Translations under genes and position numbers: made by a program
NCBI GenBank assembly: GCA_903847495.1
Contig: CAINDT010000393.1
Span: 1 to 12,263, forward strand
Direction of reading: 5' to 3'
DNA from: an uncultured Actinomycetes bacterium
Lineage (GTDB): Bacteria; Actinomycetota; Thermoleophilia; Gaiellales; F1-60-MAGs149
DNA length: 12,263 nt
Notes under the pieces: model-generated
What the model saw: the letters and a program-made list of their open reading frames with translations, nothing else
Databases searched by the model: none
What the model was told of the DNA's origin: nothing
Part shown: in pieces, positions 1 to 7,050 of the stretch
Numbering within the stretch: the stretch's first letter is position 1
How the letters are laid out: every line of letters starts with the position of its first letter

Positions 1-962
1 ACGCGCACGGCGAGAATCAAGTCAAGGTACTCGGCGTCCCAATCGGCCTCGGTCGCGGTACTGATCTCGAAGTCGATCGCGGCGCGGGTGCGCTCGTCGC
101 CACGTAGTTCCACGCCGGCATCGCGCAGTGCGCCGAGCACGGGCTGGAGCAGGTCGGTGCGGTCGGCGTGCACGAGCAGCGTCTCCGCCGCGTTGCAGAC
201 GCCGGGGCGCTGCACCTTGGCATTCATCGTGATGGCGACGGCCATCTCGGCATTGGCATCGCGATCGAGATAGACGTGGCAGATGCCGCCGGCCGCAGCG
301 AGCACGGGAATACGGCTCTTCTCGAGCAGGAAGTCCTTGAGCGCCTCGCCACCGCGCGGCACGACGATGTCCGCAGCACTGGCGTCGCCGACGAGCTCGC
401 CGAGGTCGTCACGCGAACCCTCGATCGGGATCACGACGTCCTCGGGCAGTCCCGCGTCGGCGAGTCCACCGCGGACGGCAGCGCTCAGCGCAGCGTTCGT
501 GTGCTTCGCAGAGGCCGAGCCGCGCAGCAGCGCGACGTTGCCCGACTTGATGCACAGCGCCGCAACGTCGACCGTCACGTTCGGGCGTGCCTCGTACACC
601 ACGAGGACGCGGCCGATCGGCACGCGCACCTTCGAGAGCTCGAGACCGTTGTGCAGGCGACGGTCGTCGATCACGCGCCCGACGGGATCGGCCAGCGCAG
701 CGACATCACGCACGGCCTGCGACAACGCGGCGAGACGCTCGTCGTTGAGCGTGAGGCGGTCGACCAGTGCCGCGGACGTGCCGTCGGCGAGGGCGGCGGC
801 GACGTCCTGTGCGTTGGCGGCGAGGATCGCAGCGGCATCGGCTTCGAGGCGCGCGGCGATGGCGGCGAGCGCCGCGTCGCGGACGTCGGTGCTGGCACTG
901 CGGATGGCACGCGCGGCGGCGCGGCCTCGGATGCTGATCTCGCTCTGCGTGGTGGCGCTCAT
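1..962 (-). CDS. proA: Glutamate-5-semialdehyde dehydrogenase (gamma-glutamyl phosphate reductase), 3' end cut by window edge
   Basis: NADPH-dependent reduction of gamma-glutamyl phosphate to glutamate-5-semialdehyde, the second step of cytosolic proline synthesis. I translated the minus strand from ATG at 962: about 320 of the usual ~415 residues lie in the window and no stop is reached. Diagnostic segments are VYEARPNVTVDVAALCIKSG around residues 122-142, the co-substrate-binding stretch of the family, and RPGVCNAAETLLVH with the catalytic cysteine at residue 256. The gene lies 45 bp downstream of proB on the same strand, the usual proBA order. TATCCT lies 8 nt before the ATG and no Shine-Dalgarno sequence is visible, so proA may also have its own leaderless transcript. 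The family call is very secure; only the missing C-terminus cannot be judged. Confidence 0.96.
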   Translation of the reverse strand, partial: MSATTQSEISIRGRAAARAIRSASTDVRDAALAAIAARLEADAAAILAANAQDVAAALADGTSAALVDRLTLNDERLAALSQAVRDVAALADPVGRVIDDRRLHNGLELSKVRVPIGRVLVVYEARPNVTVDVAALCIKSGNVALLRGSASAKHTNAALSAAVRGGLADAGLPEDVVIPIEGSRDDLGELVGDASAADIVVPRGGEALKDFLLEKSRIPVLAAAGGICHVYLDRDANAEMAVAITMNAKVQRPGVCNAAETLLVHADRTDLLQPVLGALRDAGVELRGDERTRAAIDFEISTATEADWDAEYLDLILAVR

Positions 963-970
963 GGTCGCCA

Positions 971-976
971 AGGATA
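971..976 (-). promoter_or_regulatory. Candidate -10 box for leaderless proA transcription
   Basis: On the minus strand TATCCT is separated by 8 nt from the proA ATG at 962, inside the 45-bp proB-proA gap. No Shine-Dalgarno sequence is present. It suggests that proA can be transcribed separately from proB. The call rests on spacing and on similar boxes at other starts in this window. Confidence 0.4.
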
Positions 977-1007
977 TCGGCTGGAGCGCGTTGGGCGAGC
1001 GGTGCGG

Positions 1008-2069
1008 TTAGAGCAGCACGAGACGGTCGCGGTGCACGGCCGGATCGGCGCCGCGCTTGCCGATCTGCTGCTTCAGCTCCGCGTTGCCCATCTCGGCGAT
1101 GCCACGGGCGAACACGACGCCCTTCGCATCGACCAGCTCGACGCCGTCGCCGGCGGCAAAGCGCCCGTTGACGGCCTTGATGCCGACGGGCAGGAGCGAT
1201 GCGCCGTCCTGTTCGAGCGCCTTGCGGGCACCACCATCGACCTCGATACGGCCCGTCGTCGGCAGGGCGTGGCGTAGCCACAGCTTGTACGCCGACGGGG
1301 AGGAGTCCTTGGCGGGGAAGCGCGTGCCAACCTGCTCGCCCGCGATGGCAGCTGCGATCGAGCCGCTGCGTCCGCCGTTGGCGATCACGCAGGCCGAGCC
1401 ACCCGCACGGGCCATCTCGGCCGCGACGACCTTCGAGCGCATGCCGCCGCTGCCCCAGCCAGAGCCGGCTGCGGCGGTATCGACCTCGTCGAGCACGGAG
1501 GCATCGGGTACCTCGCGGACGAGCGCCGCGTCGGGGTGCTTGGGGTCGCGCGTGTAGAGGCCCTCCTGGTCGGTCAGCAGAACGAGCAGGCGGGCACCGA
1601 GCAGCACGGCAACCTGCGCGGCGAGCGCATCGTTGTCGCCGAAGGTGATCTCCTGCGTGGCGGTCGAGTCGTTCTCGTTGACGATCGGGGTGACGCCCCA
1701 GCCGAGCAGCGTCTCGAGCGTGTGGCGTGCGTTCAGGTACGACTCGCGCCGCTCGAAGTCGCTGGCGGCGAGCAGCACCTGGCCGGTGCCGCGACCGGAG
1801 CGTCCGAGCGCGCGCTGCCACGCCTGTTGCAAGATGGCCTGGCCGACGGCCGCTGCGGCCTGCAGTTCCGCGACGGTGCCCGGGCGGTCCATCCGACCGA
1901 GGTGGCCGAGGCCGAGCGCAATCGCCCCTGACGAGACGATGCAGATCGGGGTGTCGGCCGAGAGCGCGCCGATCTCGTCGGCGATGCGATCAAGGCGACT
2001 CTTACGCAGCCGCCCGCGTGCGTCCACCAAGGTAGAGCTACCGAGCTTGATGACGACGGGGCGGGCCAT
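1008..2069 (-). CDS. proB: Glutamate 5-kinase with C-terminal PUA domain
   Basis: ATP-dependent phosphorylation of glutamate to gamma-glutamyl phosphate, the first step of proline synthesis and in this family usually inhibited by proline. The protein has 353 residues, close to the typical ~370. The amino-acid-kinase domain covers about residues 1-255: VVIKLGSS with Lys8, SSGAIALG at 46-53, YLNARHTLETLL at 111-122, NEND at 131-134, and the nucleotide-binding GSGGMRSK with Lys213 (the family usually has GTGGMxTK). A PUA domain follows at about 270-340, with GRIEVDGGARKAL and the GIKAVNGRF stretch. The ATG at 2069 fits the conserved N-terminus. No Shine-Dalgarno sequence is visible, but TACCAT lies 6 nt upstream. 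It is followed by proA. The upstream neighbour is not obg but a small unknown gene behind a palindrome. Confidence 0.96.
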   Translation of the reverse strand: MARPVVIKLGSSTLVDARGRLRKSRLDRIADEIGALSADTPICIVSSGAIALGLGHLGRMDRPGTVAELQAAAAVGQAILQQAWQRALGRSGRGTGQVLLAASDFERRESYLNARHTLETLLGWGVTPIVNENDSTATQEITFGDNDALAAQVAVLLGARLLVLLTDQEGLYTRDPKHPDAALVREVPDASVLDEVDTAAAGSGWGSGGMRSKVVAAEMARAGGSACVIANGGRSGSIAAAIAGEQVGTRFPAKDSSPSAYKLWLRHALPTTGRIEVDGGARKALEQDGASLLPVGIKAVNGRFAAGDGVELVDAKGVVFARGIAEMGNAELKQQIGKRGADPAVHRDRLVLL

Positions 2070-2075
2070 GCCGGG

Positions 2076-2081
2076 ATGGTA
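2076..2081 (-). promoter_or_regulatory. Candidate -10 box for leaderless proB transcription
   Basis: On the minus strand TACCAT ends 6 nt before the proB ATG, which would put the transcription start on or next to the A of ATG. There is no ribosome-binding sequence between the two. This fits the TAnnnT -10 pattern known for leaderless actinobacterial transcripts. I see no convincing -35 box. Confidence 0.45.
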
Positions 2082-2106
2082 CGGGAGGGGGTGGAGCGGT
2101 GATCAG

Positions 2107-2137
2107 GTTCGGTTTGGGGTCAGACCCCAAACCGAAC
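2107..2137. repeat. Perfect 31-bp palindrome (15-bp arms, 1-nt centre), REP-like
   Basis: The arms GTTCGGTTTGGGGTC and GACCCCAAACCGAAC flank a single A. The element lies between the end of the 98-residue gene (its stop codon overlaps the last base) and proB, so its minus-strand transcript would form a long hairpin. No T-run follows on either strand, so it is not a classical intrinsic terminator. It could be a U-less terminator, an mRNA-stabilising hairpin, a REP-type mobile palindrome or an operator. Its arms are unusually rich in A and T for this window, which favours an inserted element. Confidence 0.8.
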
Positions 2138-2433
2138 TACCGGATCGGGCGATCGCGCCCGGCGAGCTTCCGGACGGTGTCGGCGTCATCGCCGGTGACG
2201 ATCAGCTCGAAGATCGGCTTGTCGCTCTTGAGCGTCTGTCGCGTGGTCAGCTTCGTCACGACGATGCCCATGCGCTGGCAGTACGTCAGCAGGCGATCGC
2301 GGTCGTTGCAGAGCAGACGCCAGACCTCTTCTTGGAGGTGCCGATCGAAATCGGGAGCCATGCCGACCTCACCCGTCAGGGCGACGTCGACCGCCGCTCG
2401 GTACATCGCTGCGGGATCATCCATCTCGGTCAT
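2137..2433 (-). CDS. Unrecognised 98-residue protein, translationally coupled to the aminotransferase
   Basis: I do not recognise the family. The ATG at 2433 shares four bases (ATGA) with the stop of the upstream aminotransferase gene, a strong sign of a real, coupled gene. The protein is soluble and charged, without signal peptide or membrane segment. A probably helical N-terminal half holds the charged stretch FDRHLQEEVWRLL (about 29-41) and DRDRLLTYCQRMG. The second half looks like two beta strands (GIVVTKLTTRQT and KPIFELIVTG, about 56-81) followed by a short helix, ending in RDRPIR. Two cysteines occur, at 42 and 52. The strand-strand-helix pattern resembles an ACT or ferredoxin-like half, but that is speculation. 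The stop codon touches the 31-bp palindrome. A regulatory or partner role for the aminotransferase is inferred from coupling only. Confidence 0.8.
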   Translation of the reverse strand: MTEMDDPAAMYRAAVDVALTGEVGMAPDFDRHLQEEVWRLLCNDRDRLLTYCQRMGIVVTKLTTRQTLKSDKPIFELIVTGDDADTVRKLAGRDRPIR

Positions 2434-3740
2434 GCGGCTCCAATCGCTCCTTCGAGGCGAGCGAGGACGATGTCCACATCGACCTCGCTGATATTGAGTG
2501 GTGGCGCCAGCATGACAGCCTCGACCACGCGACTGCCGACGCGCGTGACGCACGAGTAGATCATCAGGTGCTGCTCGCGGGCCGCGGCGACCACGCGGGC
2601 GGCGGCGCCGGCCCGCGGCGTCAGCGTCTCGCGGTCCTCGACGAACTCGATGCCCTGCAAGAGACCCATGCCACGCACCTGCCCGACGTGGGGGTTGCCG
2701 GCACCGATGCGGTCCAGACCGGCGCGCAGGTGCGCGCCCATCGAGGCGGCGTTCTCGAGCAGTTGCTCGTCGCGGATCACGCGGATCATCTCCGCGCCGA
2801 CGGCGCAGCCGAGCGGGTAACCGGAAAACGTGTGGCCGACGGGGAAGCCGTCCGGACGGCGCATCAGGACCTCGGCGATGTGGCCGGCGGCGAGCATGCC
2901 GGAGAACGGCACGATGCCGCTGGTCACGCCCTTGGCGAAGGTGATGACGTCGGGTTCCACGCTCCACTGCTCGACGCCGAACCACGTGCCGGTGCGGCCG
3001 AAGCCGGTGATCGTCTCGTCGCAGATCATCAGCAGCTCGTAGCGGTCGCAAAGCGCACGCACACCCTGGAGGTAGCCGTCGGGTGGTGTCAGCGCGGCAC
3101 CGCTGGCGCCCGTGATCGGCTCGAGGAACAGGGCGCCGACGGTCTCGGGACCGCGCGCGATGATCGCGGCCTCCAGCTCGGCGAGGGCGTGCGCGCACTC
3201 CTCGGCGGGCGTGCGGCGCGCGCTGATATCGGCGCCAGGCGTGGGGGCGATGGCGTTCGGGTCGAGCAGGGCCTCGTAGTCGTCGCGGCGCGCCGTGCCG
3301 GAGAGGCCGAGGGCGCCGACGGTCGAGCCGTGGTACGACGGCACGCGCGAGATCAGGCCGGTCTTCTCGGGTCGACCGCGCTCCTGCCAGTAGAGGAACA
3401 CGAGGTTGATCGCGGACTCGACGGACTCGGACCCCGACGAGTTGAAGAACGCCCATGAATCGGCCATCGGCGAAATCTCGCGTAGCAACTCGGCGAGCTC
3501 GAGCATGGGTTCGTTCGAGAACGAGAAGCGGTAGGTGAACGTGAGCTGCTCGGCCTGGCGCTTGAGCACCTCGACGAGCCGCGGGTGGCAGTGACCGACG
3601 CTCATCACCATCGCGCCGCCACAGGCGTCGATCCACTCCTGTCCGTCGACCGTCCAGATGCGACAGCCCTCCGCGCGGACGGCCGTCGGCAGTACGCGTC
3701 CGGGGGTCGCGGTGAGAGAGAAGTCGACGGGCTCGCTCAT
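2430..3740 (-). CDS. Class III pyridoxal-phosphate aminotransferase (omega-amino acid:pyruvate / aspartate aminotransferase family)
   Basis: PLP-dependent transamination, probably of an omega-amino acid, diamine or similar amine with a keto-acid acceptor; the substrate cannot be read from the sequence. The protein has 436 residues, normal for class III. Visible features are the phosphate-binding NSSGSESVE around 100-108, the aromatic/His pair YHG at 136-138, the cofactor Asp in ICDETITGFGRTG (Asp241), the Schiff-base lysine in ITFAKG (Lys270), HTFSGYPL at 303-310, and the conserved Arg in VRGMGLLQGIEF. The ATG at 3740 matches the usual N-terminus; the frame stays open upstream to 3989 but that part overlaps the divergent lipoprotein gene and looks non-coding. 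The gene diverges from the solute-binding protein gene across 73 bp and is coupled downstream to the 98-residue gene. Confidence 0.93.
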   Translation of the reverse strand: MSEPVDFSLTATPGRVLPTAVRAEGCRIWTVDGQEWIDACGGAMVMSVGHCHPRLVEVLKRQAEQLTFTYRFSFSNEPMLELAELLREISPMADSWAFFNSSGSESVESAINLVFLYWQERGRPEKTGLISRVPSYHGSTVGALGLSGTARRDDYEALLDPNAIAPTPGADISARRTPAEECAHALAELEAAIIARGPETVGALFLEPITGASGAALTPPDGYLQGVRALCDRYELLMICDETITGFGRTGTWFGVEQWSVEPDVITFAKGVTSGIVPFSGMLAAGHIAEVLMRRPDGFPVGHTFSGYPLGCAVGAEMIRVIRDEQLLENAASMGAHLRAGLDRIGAGNPHVGQVRGMGLLQGIEFVEDRETLTPRAGAAARVVAAAREQHLMIYSCVTRVGSRVVEAVMLAPPLNISEVDVDIVLARLEGAIGAA

Positions 3741-3813
3741 GCGCCCACAGTGTGCCGCACTGCGCGGTGGTCCAGCAGGAACGGGCAGGGCGCGGCATGA
3801 TTCGGTGGTGGGC

Positions 3814-4890
3814 ATGGGGAGGACCGCAACGCGATTGGGTCTGGTGATGGTGTGCGTTGCCATGGCCGCGGCACTGGCGGCCTGTGGCTCCTCGCGCGGC
3901 GGGGCCACCAACGCCGCCTCGATCAATCCGCTGACGGCGACGGTGCCGGCCTCCACCATCCCGGCGGACACGCCGGTGGAACCAGGCATCTTCCGCCTGA
4001 CCGGTCAGGCATCGCTCGAACTCGATCTGGTGCGGACGAGCGCAGCATTGGGCTATGTCGGCCGCGAGGGGCTGAGCATGCGCGTGCGGGCGGCGGCCTC
4101 CGAGGACGACGTGCTGGCCGCCCTGCGGTCCGGCGCGGCCGATGCGGCCGTCGTCTCCTCGGATCAGGCGCTGATCCTCGCCGCCAAGGGTGCGCCCATC
4201 CGCATCGTGCTGCTGCTCACAACCGTCACCTCGGGCGAGGCGATCCTGGCGCGCTCCGACGTCGGCGATGTCTCCGAGCTGGTGGGTCGGCGCGTCACGT
4301 ACGCCGCCGGCACGGAAGGCGAGCTGCTCCTGCGCGGCACGTTCACCGCGAACGACGTGCCGATCACCGAGGTCGAGCTCGTGCGCTCGGGCGGGCGCAG
4401 TCCCGGCGCGATGCTGCAGGAGGGCGCGGTCGACGCCGCGGTGATGACGGGTGTCGAGGCGACGGCGACGCTCGCCGCCGACGGTGATGTCGCGCCGATC
4501 GCGACGGCAGGTGAGCAGCCCGGCCTCCTGTCCCACGTGCTCGTGGTGCGGGAGGAGACGGCGGCGACCCGACCCGGGCAGGTGCTCGCCTTTGTTCGCG
4601 CGTGGGGTGACCTCTACCCGTTCGAGCGCGATCGGACCGACGTCGTGGCGGCGGGCATCGCAGCCATGCAGGACGTGACGGTCGAGGAAGCCACTGCTGA
4701 GCTCGAGGGCATAGCGCTATACGACATCTCCGCCAACGCCATCGACCTGCTGCCTGGTGGTGCGTACTACGACCAGACGCTCACGCAGATCGACGCGGCG
4801 GCCACGGCGGCGGGGTGGCTGCCGGCGCCCGTCGATGCGCGTGCGCTGATCGACGGCTCCTTCGCCCAGACGGTCGCGAGTGCGCGATGA
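3814..4890 (+). CDS. NMT1/THI5-like ABC-transporter solute-binding lipoprotein
   Basis: Extracytoplasmic ligand-binding lipoprotein of 358 residues. The N-terminus has Arg residues, a hydrophobic stretch (LGLVMVCVAMAAALAAC) and a lipobox LAAC with Cys24 as the lipidation site, followed by a low-complexity linker. The mature part has the layout of the SsuA/NMT1/THI5 group: a LGYVGREGL segment like the usual 'GYYxxEGL', then DDVLAALRSGAADAAVVSSD, then a KGAPIRIV strand, GRRVTYAAGTEGE, and a second-lobe AMLQEGAVDAAVM. The ligand is unknown; family members bind thiamine precursors, sulfonates, nitrate or other small organics. No permease or ATPase gene is adjacent. ATG 3814 was chosen; GTG 3805 and 3808 are alternatives. 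The lyase gene follows within a few bases, suggesting a shared transcript. Confidence 0.87.
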   Translation: MGRTATRLGLVMVCVAMAAALAACGSSRGGATNAASINPLTATVPASTIPADTPVEPGIFRLTGQASLELDLVRTSAALGYVGREGLSMRVRAAASEDDVLAALRSGAADAAVVSSDQALILAAKGAPIRIVLLLTTVTSGEAILARSDVGDVSELVGRRVTYAAGTEGELLLRGTFTANDVPITEVELVRSGGRSPGAMLQEGAVDAAVMTGVEATATLAADGDVAPIATAGEQPGLLSHVLVVREETAATRPGQVLAFVRAWGDLYPFERDRTDVVAAGIAAMQDVTVEEATAELEGIALYDISANAIDLLPGGAYYDQTLTQIDAAATAAGWLPAPVDARALIDGSFAQTVASAR

Positions 4891-4897
4891 TGCCGGC

Positions 4898-6412
4898 ATG
4901 AGCGGGAGGAGGATCGTGTTGGACGGCGGCGCGCTCACGCGTGCCGAGGTCGTGGGCGTCGCGCGCGGCACGGTCGACGTCGAACTCGGCCCGCACGCCC
5001 GTGAGGCGGTCATCGCCGCTGCCGACCTGATCGCCCGGGTCGCAGGTGAGGGGCAGGCGGTGTACGGCGTGACCACGGGGTTCGGCTCGCTCGAGTCGGT
5101 CCGCATTCCTGACGACCAGCTCTCCGCGCTGCAGGTCAACATCGTCCGCAGCCACGCTGTCGGCGTTGGCGAGCCGCTACCGGTCGATGTCGTGCGGGGC
5201 ATGCTGCTGCTGCTGGCCGCGTCGCTCTCGCGCGGCCACTCGGGCGTCCGGGTGTGCATCATCGAGTCGCTCATCGCGCTGCTCAACGCGGGCGTCACGC
5301 CCGTCGTGCCGTCGCGGGGATCCGTGGGCGCCAGCGGTGATCTCGCGCCGCTTGCGCATCTCGCACTCGTATTGATCGGCGAGGGCGAGGCCCTCACGCC
5401 GACGGGCGAGCGCATCGACGGTGCAGCCGCATTGCAGCTGGTCGGCGTTGAGCCGGTCGCGCTCGGGCCGAAGGAGGGGCTCGCGCTGCTCAACGGCACC
5501 CACCTGATGGCCTCGATCGGCGCGCTCGCCGTGACGGAAGCGCAGCACCTGTTCGCGGCGGCGCAGGTCGCTGCCGCCATGAGCGTCGATGCGCTGCTCG
5601 GTTCGTCCGCGCCGTTCGACCCCCGTCTGCACGTGCTCCGCAACCGTCCGCAGCAGCAGGCGGTCGCCGCGCGCCTGCTCGCGTTGATGGAGGGCTCCGA
5701 GATGCGCGAGAGTCATGTCGACTGCGAGCGCGTGCAGGACGCCTACACGCTGCGCTGCATTCCGCAGGTGCTCGGTGCGGTGGGTGAGGCCCTCGACTAC
5801 GTCGAGCACGCCATTGAGCCTGAGTTCGGCGCGGTCACCGATAACCCGCTCTTGTTCGTCGAGGACGGTGACGTGCTGAGCGGCGGCAACTTCCACGGCC
5901 AGCCGCTGTCGCTGCCGCTCGACACGCTCACCATCGCGGTGCAGGAGCTGGCCGCGTTCTCCGAGCGCCGCATCTTCCGCCTGATGGACGGCCGCAGCGG
6001 CGACCCGCATTCGCTGCCGCCATTCCTGATCGGTGATCCCGGCACGAAGTCGGGCCTCATGATCGCGCAGTACATGGCCGCCAGCCTCGTCGCCGAGGGT
6101 GCCGTCCTGTCGCATCCCGCCGGCGTCGGGAGCCTGCCGACGAGCGCCGGCCAGGAGGACTTCAATTCGATGGGCGCCACCGCGGGCCTACAGGCGCTGC
6201 AGGTGCTGGCACTCGCGCGTCGCGTCGTGGCGGTCGAGCTGATCGCCGCCGCCCAGGGGTTCGACCTGCGCCGCCCGCTCCTGTCCGGTCCGGCGCTCGA
6301 GGTTGAGTACGCGAAGGTGCGCGAGCTCTCGCCGCCGCTCGTGGAGGATCGCTCGCAGGCCGCCGAGTTCGAGGCCGTCGCCGAGGCGATCCGCCTCGGC
6401 GTTTTCGGGTAG
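4898..6412 (+). CDS. hutH: Histidine ammonia-lyase-type MIO enzyme
   Basis: Non-oxidative deamination of histidine to urocanate is the expected reaction. The protein has 504 residues, close to the usual ~505-510. The self-forming MIO prosthetic group comes from Ala145-Ser146-Gly147 in GSVGASGDLAPLAHL. Other hallmarks are YGVTTGFG with catalytic Tyr57, the HAL-type SHAVGVG (Ser85-His86) rather than the HL pair of tyrosine lyases, LLNGTH at 198-202, QDAYTLRCIPQVLG around 280-293, TDNPLLF and GNFHGQP. Glu420 in QEDFNSMG matches the glutamate typical of histidine lyases, but the next variable positions are Phe-Asn where classical HutH has His-Val. An in-frame GTG at 4880 would add six residues and overlap the upstream gene; ATG 4898 fits the family N-terminus better. 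A terminator-like hairpin lies in the last codons. Confidence 0.9.
   Translation: MSGRRIVLDGGALTRAEVVGVARGTVDVELGPHAREAVIAAADLIARVAGEGQAVYGVTTGFGSLESVRIPDDQLSALQVNIVRSHAVGVGEPLPVDVVRGMLLLLAASLSRGHSGVRVCIIESLIALLNAGVTPVVPSRGSVGASGDLAPLAHLALVLIGEGEALTPTGERIDGAAALQLVGVEPVALGPKEGLALLNGTHLMASIGALAVTEAQHLFAAAQVAAAMSVDALLGSSAPFDPRLHVLRNRPQQQAVAARLLALMEGSEMRESHVDCERVQDAYTLRCIPQVLGAVGEALDYVEHAIEPEFGAVTDNPLLFVEDGDVLSGGNFHGQPLSLPLDTLTIAVQELAAFSERRIFRLMDGRSGDPHSLPPFLIGDPGTKSGLMIAQYMAASLVAEGAVLSHPAGVGSLPTSAGQEDFNSMGATAGLQALQVLALARRVVAVELIAAAQGFDLRRPLLSGPALEVEYAKVRELSPPLVEDRSQAAEFEAVAEAIRLGVFG
6379..6405 (+). terminator. Intrinsic-terminator-like hairpin inside the 3' end of the lyase gene
   Basis: A perfect 10-bp GC-rich stem (CGCCGAGGCG / CGCCTCGGCG) with a 3-nt loop ATC is followed directly by TTTT on the plus strand. 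The T-run ends 4 nt before the lyase TAG at 6410-6412, so a transcript ending here would have no stop codon. No T-run follows the stem on the minus strand, so it would not end the convergent HutD transcript in the classical way. It may be a real terminator used at low efficiency, or a chance palindrome from Ala-Glu-Ala and Arg-Leu-Gly codons. Confidence 0.5.
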
Positions 6413-6418
6413 CCGTCG

Positions 6419-6982
6419 CTAGTCGATGCTGGCGAGGTAGAGCTCGCCGTCCACGACCGTGAGCACGCCGCCTGCATCGAGCTGCAGCGCGTCCTGCTCG
6501 CCGAGCACGTGCTCCTCGTCGTCGATCGCCACGGTGGCCGAGCCGCCGAGTGCGATCGCGAAGGCGATCTGCGCGTCGATGCGCACCTCGTCGCCGATCT
6601 GCAGCACCTCGACGGCGCCCGTGGCACGCGTGCGGTCCCACATCAGGTTGAGGTCGCGCCCCGCACCGGGCGCCATCGTCAGGCTCGTCGGCACATCGCC
6701 GGGGAAGGCGATCGCCTCGTGGCGGCCGAGCGGCACGGGTGCGGCGCCGTCGATCGTCAGTTCCACGTCGTCGCCGGCCAGCAGCACGAGGATGCGGTCG
6801 ACGTCGGCAATCTCGGAGAACGGACCATCGCCGGCGAGGTCGGCCATCGACAGCCGCCAGCGGAACGGTGCGGCAGACGTGCCGGGCGTATCGTCGATCG
6901 CGATCTCATGCGTGGTGCCGGCGCCATTGCGCCAGGGCATCGCGGTGTAGCCCGAGGCGGGCAGGTGGGTGATCAGCGCCAT
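6419..6982 (-). CDS. hutD: HutD/Ves family cupin-like protein
   Basis: 187 residues with the HutD/Ves hallmarks: MPWRNGAGTTHEIA at about 15-28, FRWRLSMADLAGDGPFS around 40-56, DRILVLLAG, and a FPGD motif near 93-96. The fold is a double cupin-like beta barrel. In Pseudomonas HutD belongs to the histidine-utilisation locus and has been proposed to moderate its expression; the molecular activity is not established. Here it converges on the lyase gene with only 6 bp between stop codons, which supports a link to histidine breakdown, although the gene is not co-transcribed with hutH. The ATG at 6982 has no Shine-Dalgarno sequence but has a CATACT box 7 nt upstream. It diverges from the nicotinate phosphoribosyltransferase gene. 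Confidence 0.86.
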   Translation of the reverse strand: MALITHLPASGYTAMPWRNGAGTTHEIAIDDTPGTSAAPFRWRLSMADLAGDGPFSEIADVDRILVLLAGDDVELTIDGAAPVPLGRHEAIAFPGDVPTSLTMAPGAGRDLNLMWDRTRATGAVEVLQIGDEVRIDAQIAFAIALGGSATVAIDDEEHVLGEQDALQLDAGGVLTVVDGELYLASID

Positions 6983-6989
6983 GTCGGGG

Positions 6990-6995
6990 AGTATG
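6990..6995 (-). promoter_or_regulatory. Candidate -10 box for leaderless hutD transcription
   Basis: Minus-strand CATACT lies 7 nt before the hutD ATG. It departs from TAnnnT at the first base but has the spacing seen at the proB, proA, epimerase and ychF starts. No -35 box is evident. Confidence 0.3.
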
Positions 6996-7022
6996 CGGAC
7001 GTCCCCGGATCCGCCGCGCCTG

Positions 7023-7028
7023 TACGAT
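7023..7028 (+). promoter_or_regulatory. Candidate -10 box upstream of nicotinate phosphoribosyltransferase
   Basis: TACGAT lies 22 nt before the ATG at 7051 in the 68-bp divergent region shared with hutD. It would give a short leader of about 15 nt that shows no Shine-Dalgarno sequence. No clear -35 element is visible. Confidence 0.35.
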
Positions 7029-7050
7029 CCCGAAAACGCCGTCTTCGTCG

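Noticed and set aside
168..1277. A 369-codon open frame on the plus strand
   Set aside because: It is antisense to proA and proB, both identified by catalytic motifs; composition is that of a shadow frame.
2107..2137. The palindrome as a classical intrinsic terminator
   Set aside because: Neither strand has a T-run after the stem, so I list it as a repeat and leave termination as one possibility.
3741..3989. An upstream extension of the aminotransferase to 3989
   Set aside because: The added 83 residues run antisense over the lipoprotein signal peptide and do not resemble the family N-terminus, which starts well from ATG 3740.
2137..4536. A single 799-codon open frame on the minus strand
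   Set aside because: Only its last 98 codons look like protein. The rest is Arg-rich translation of the wrong frame of the aminotransferase gene and antisense of the lipoprotein gene.
4880..4897. GTG at 4880 as the lyase start
   Set aside because: It would add six residues (MRDDAG) not typical of the family and overlap the upstream gene. ATG 4898 gives the expected N-terminus, though GTG cannot be excluded.
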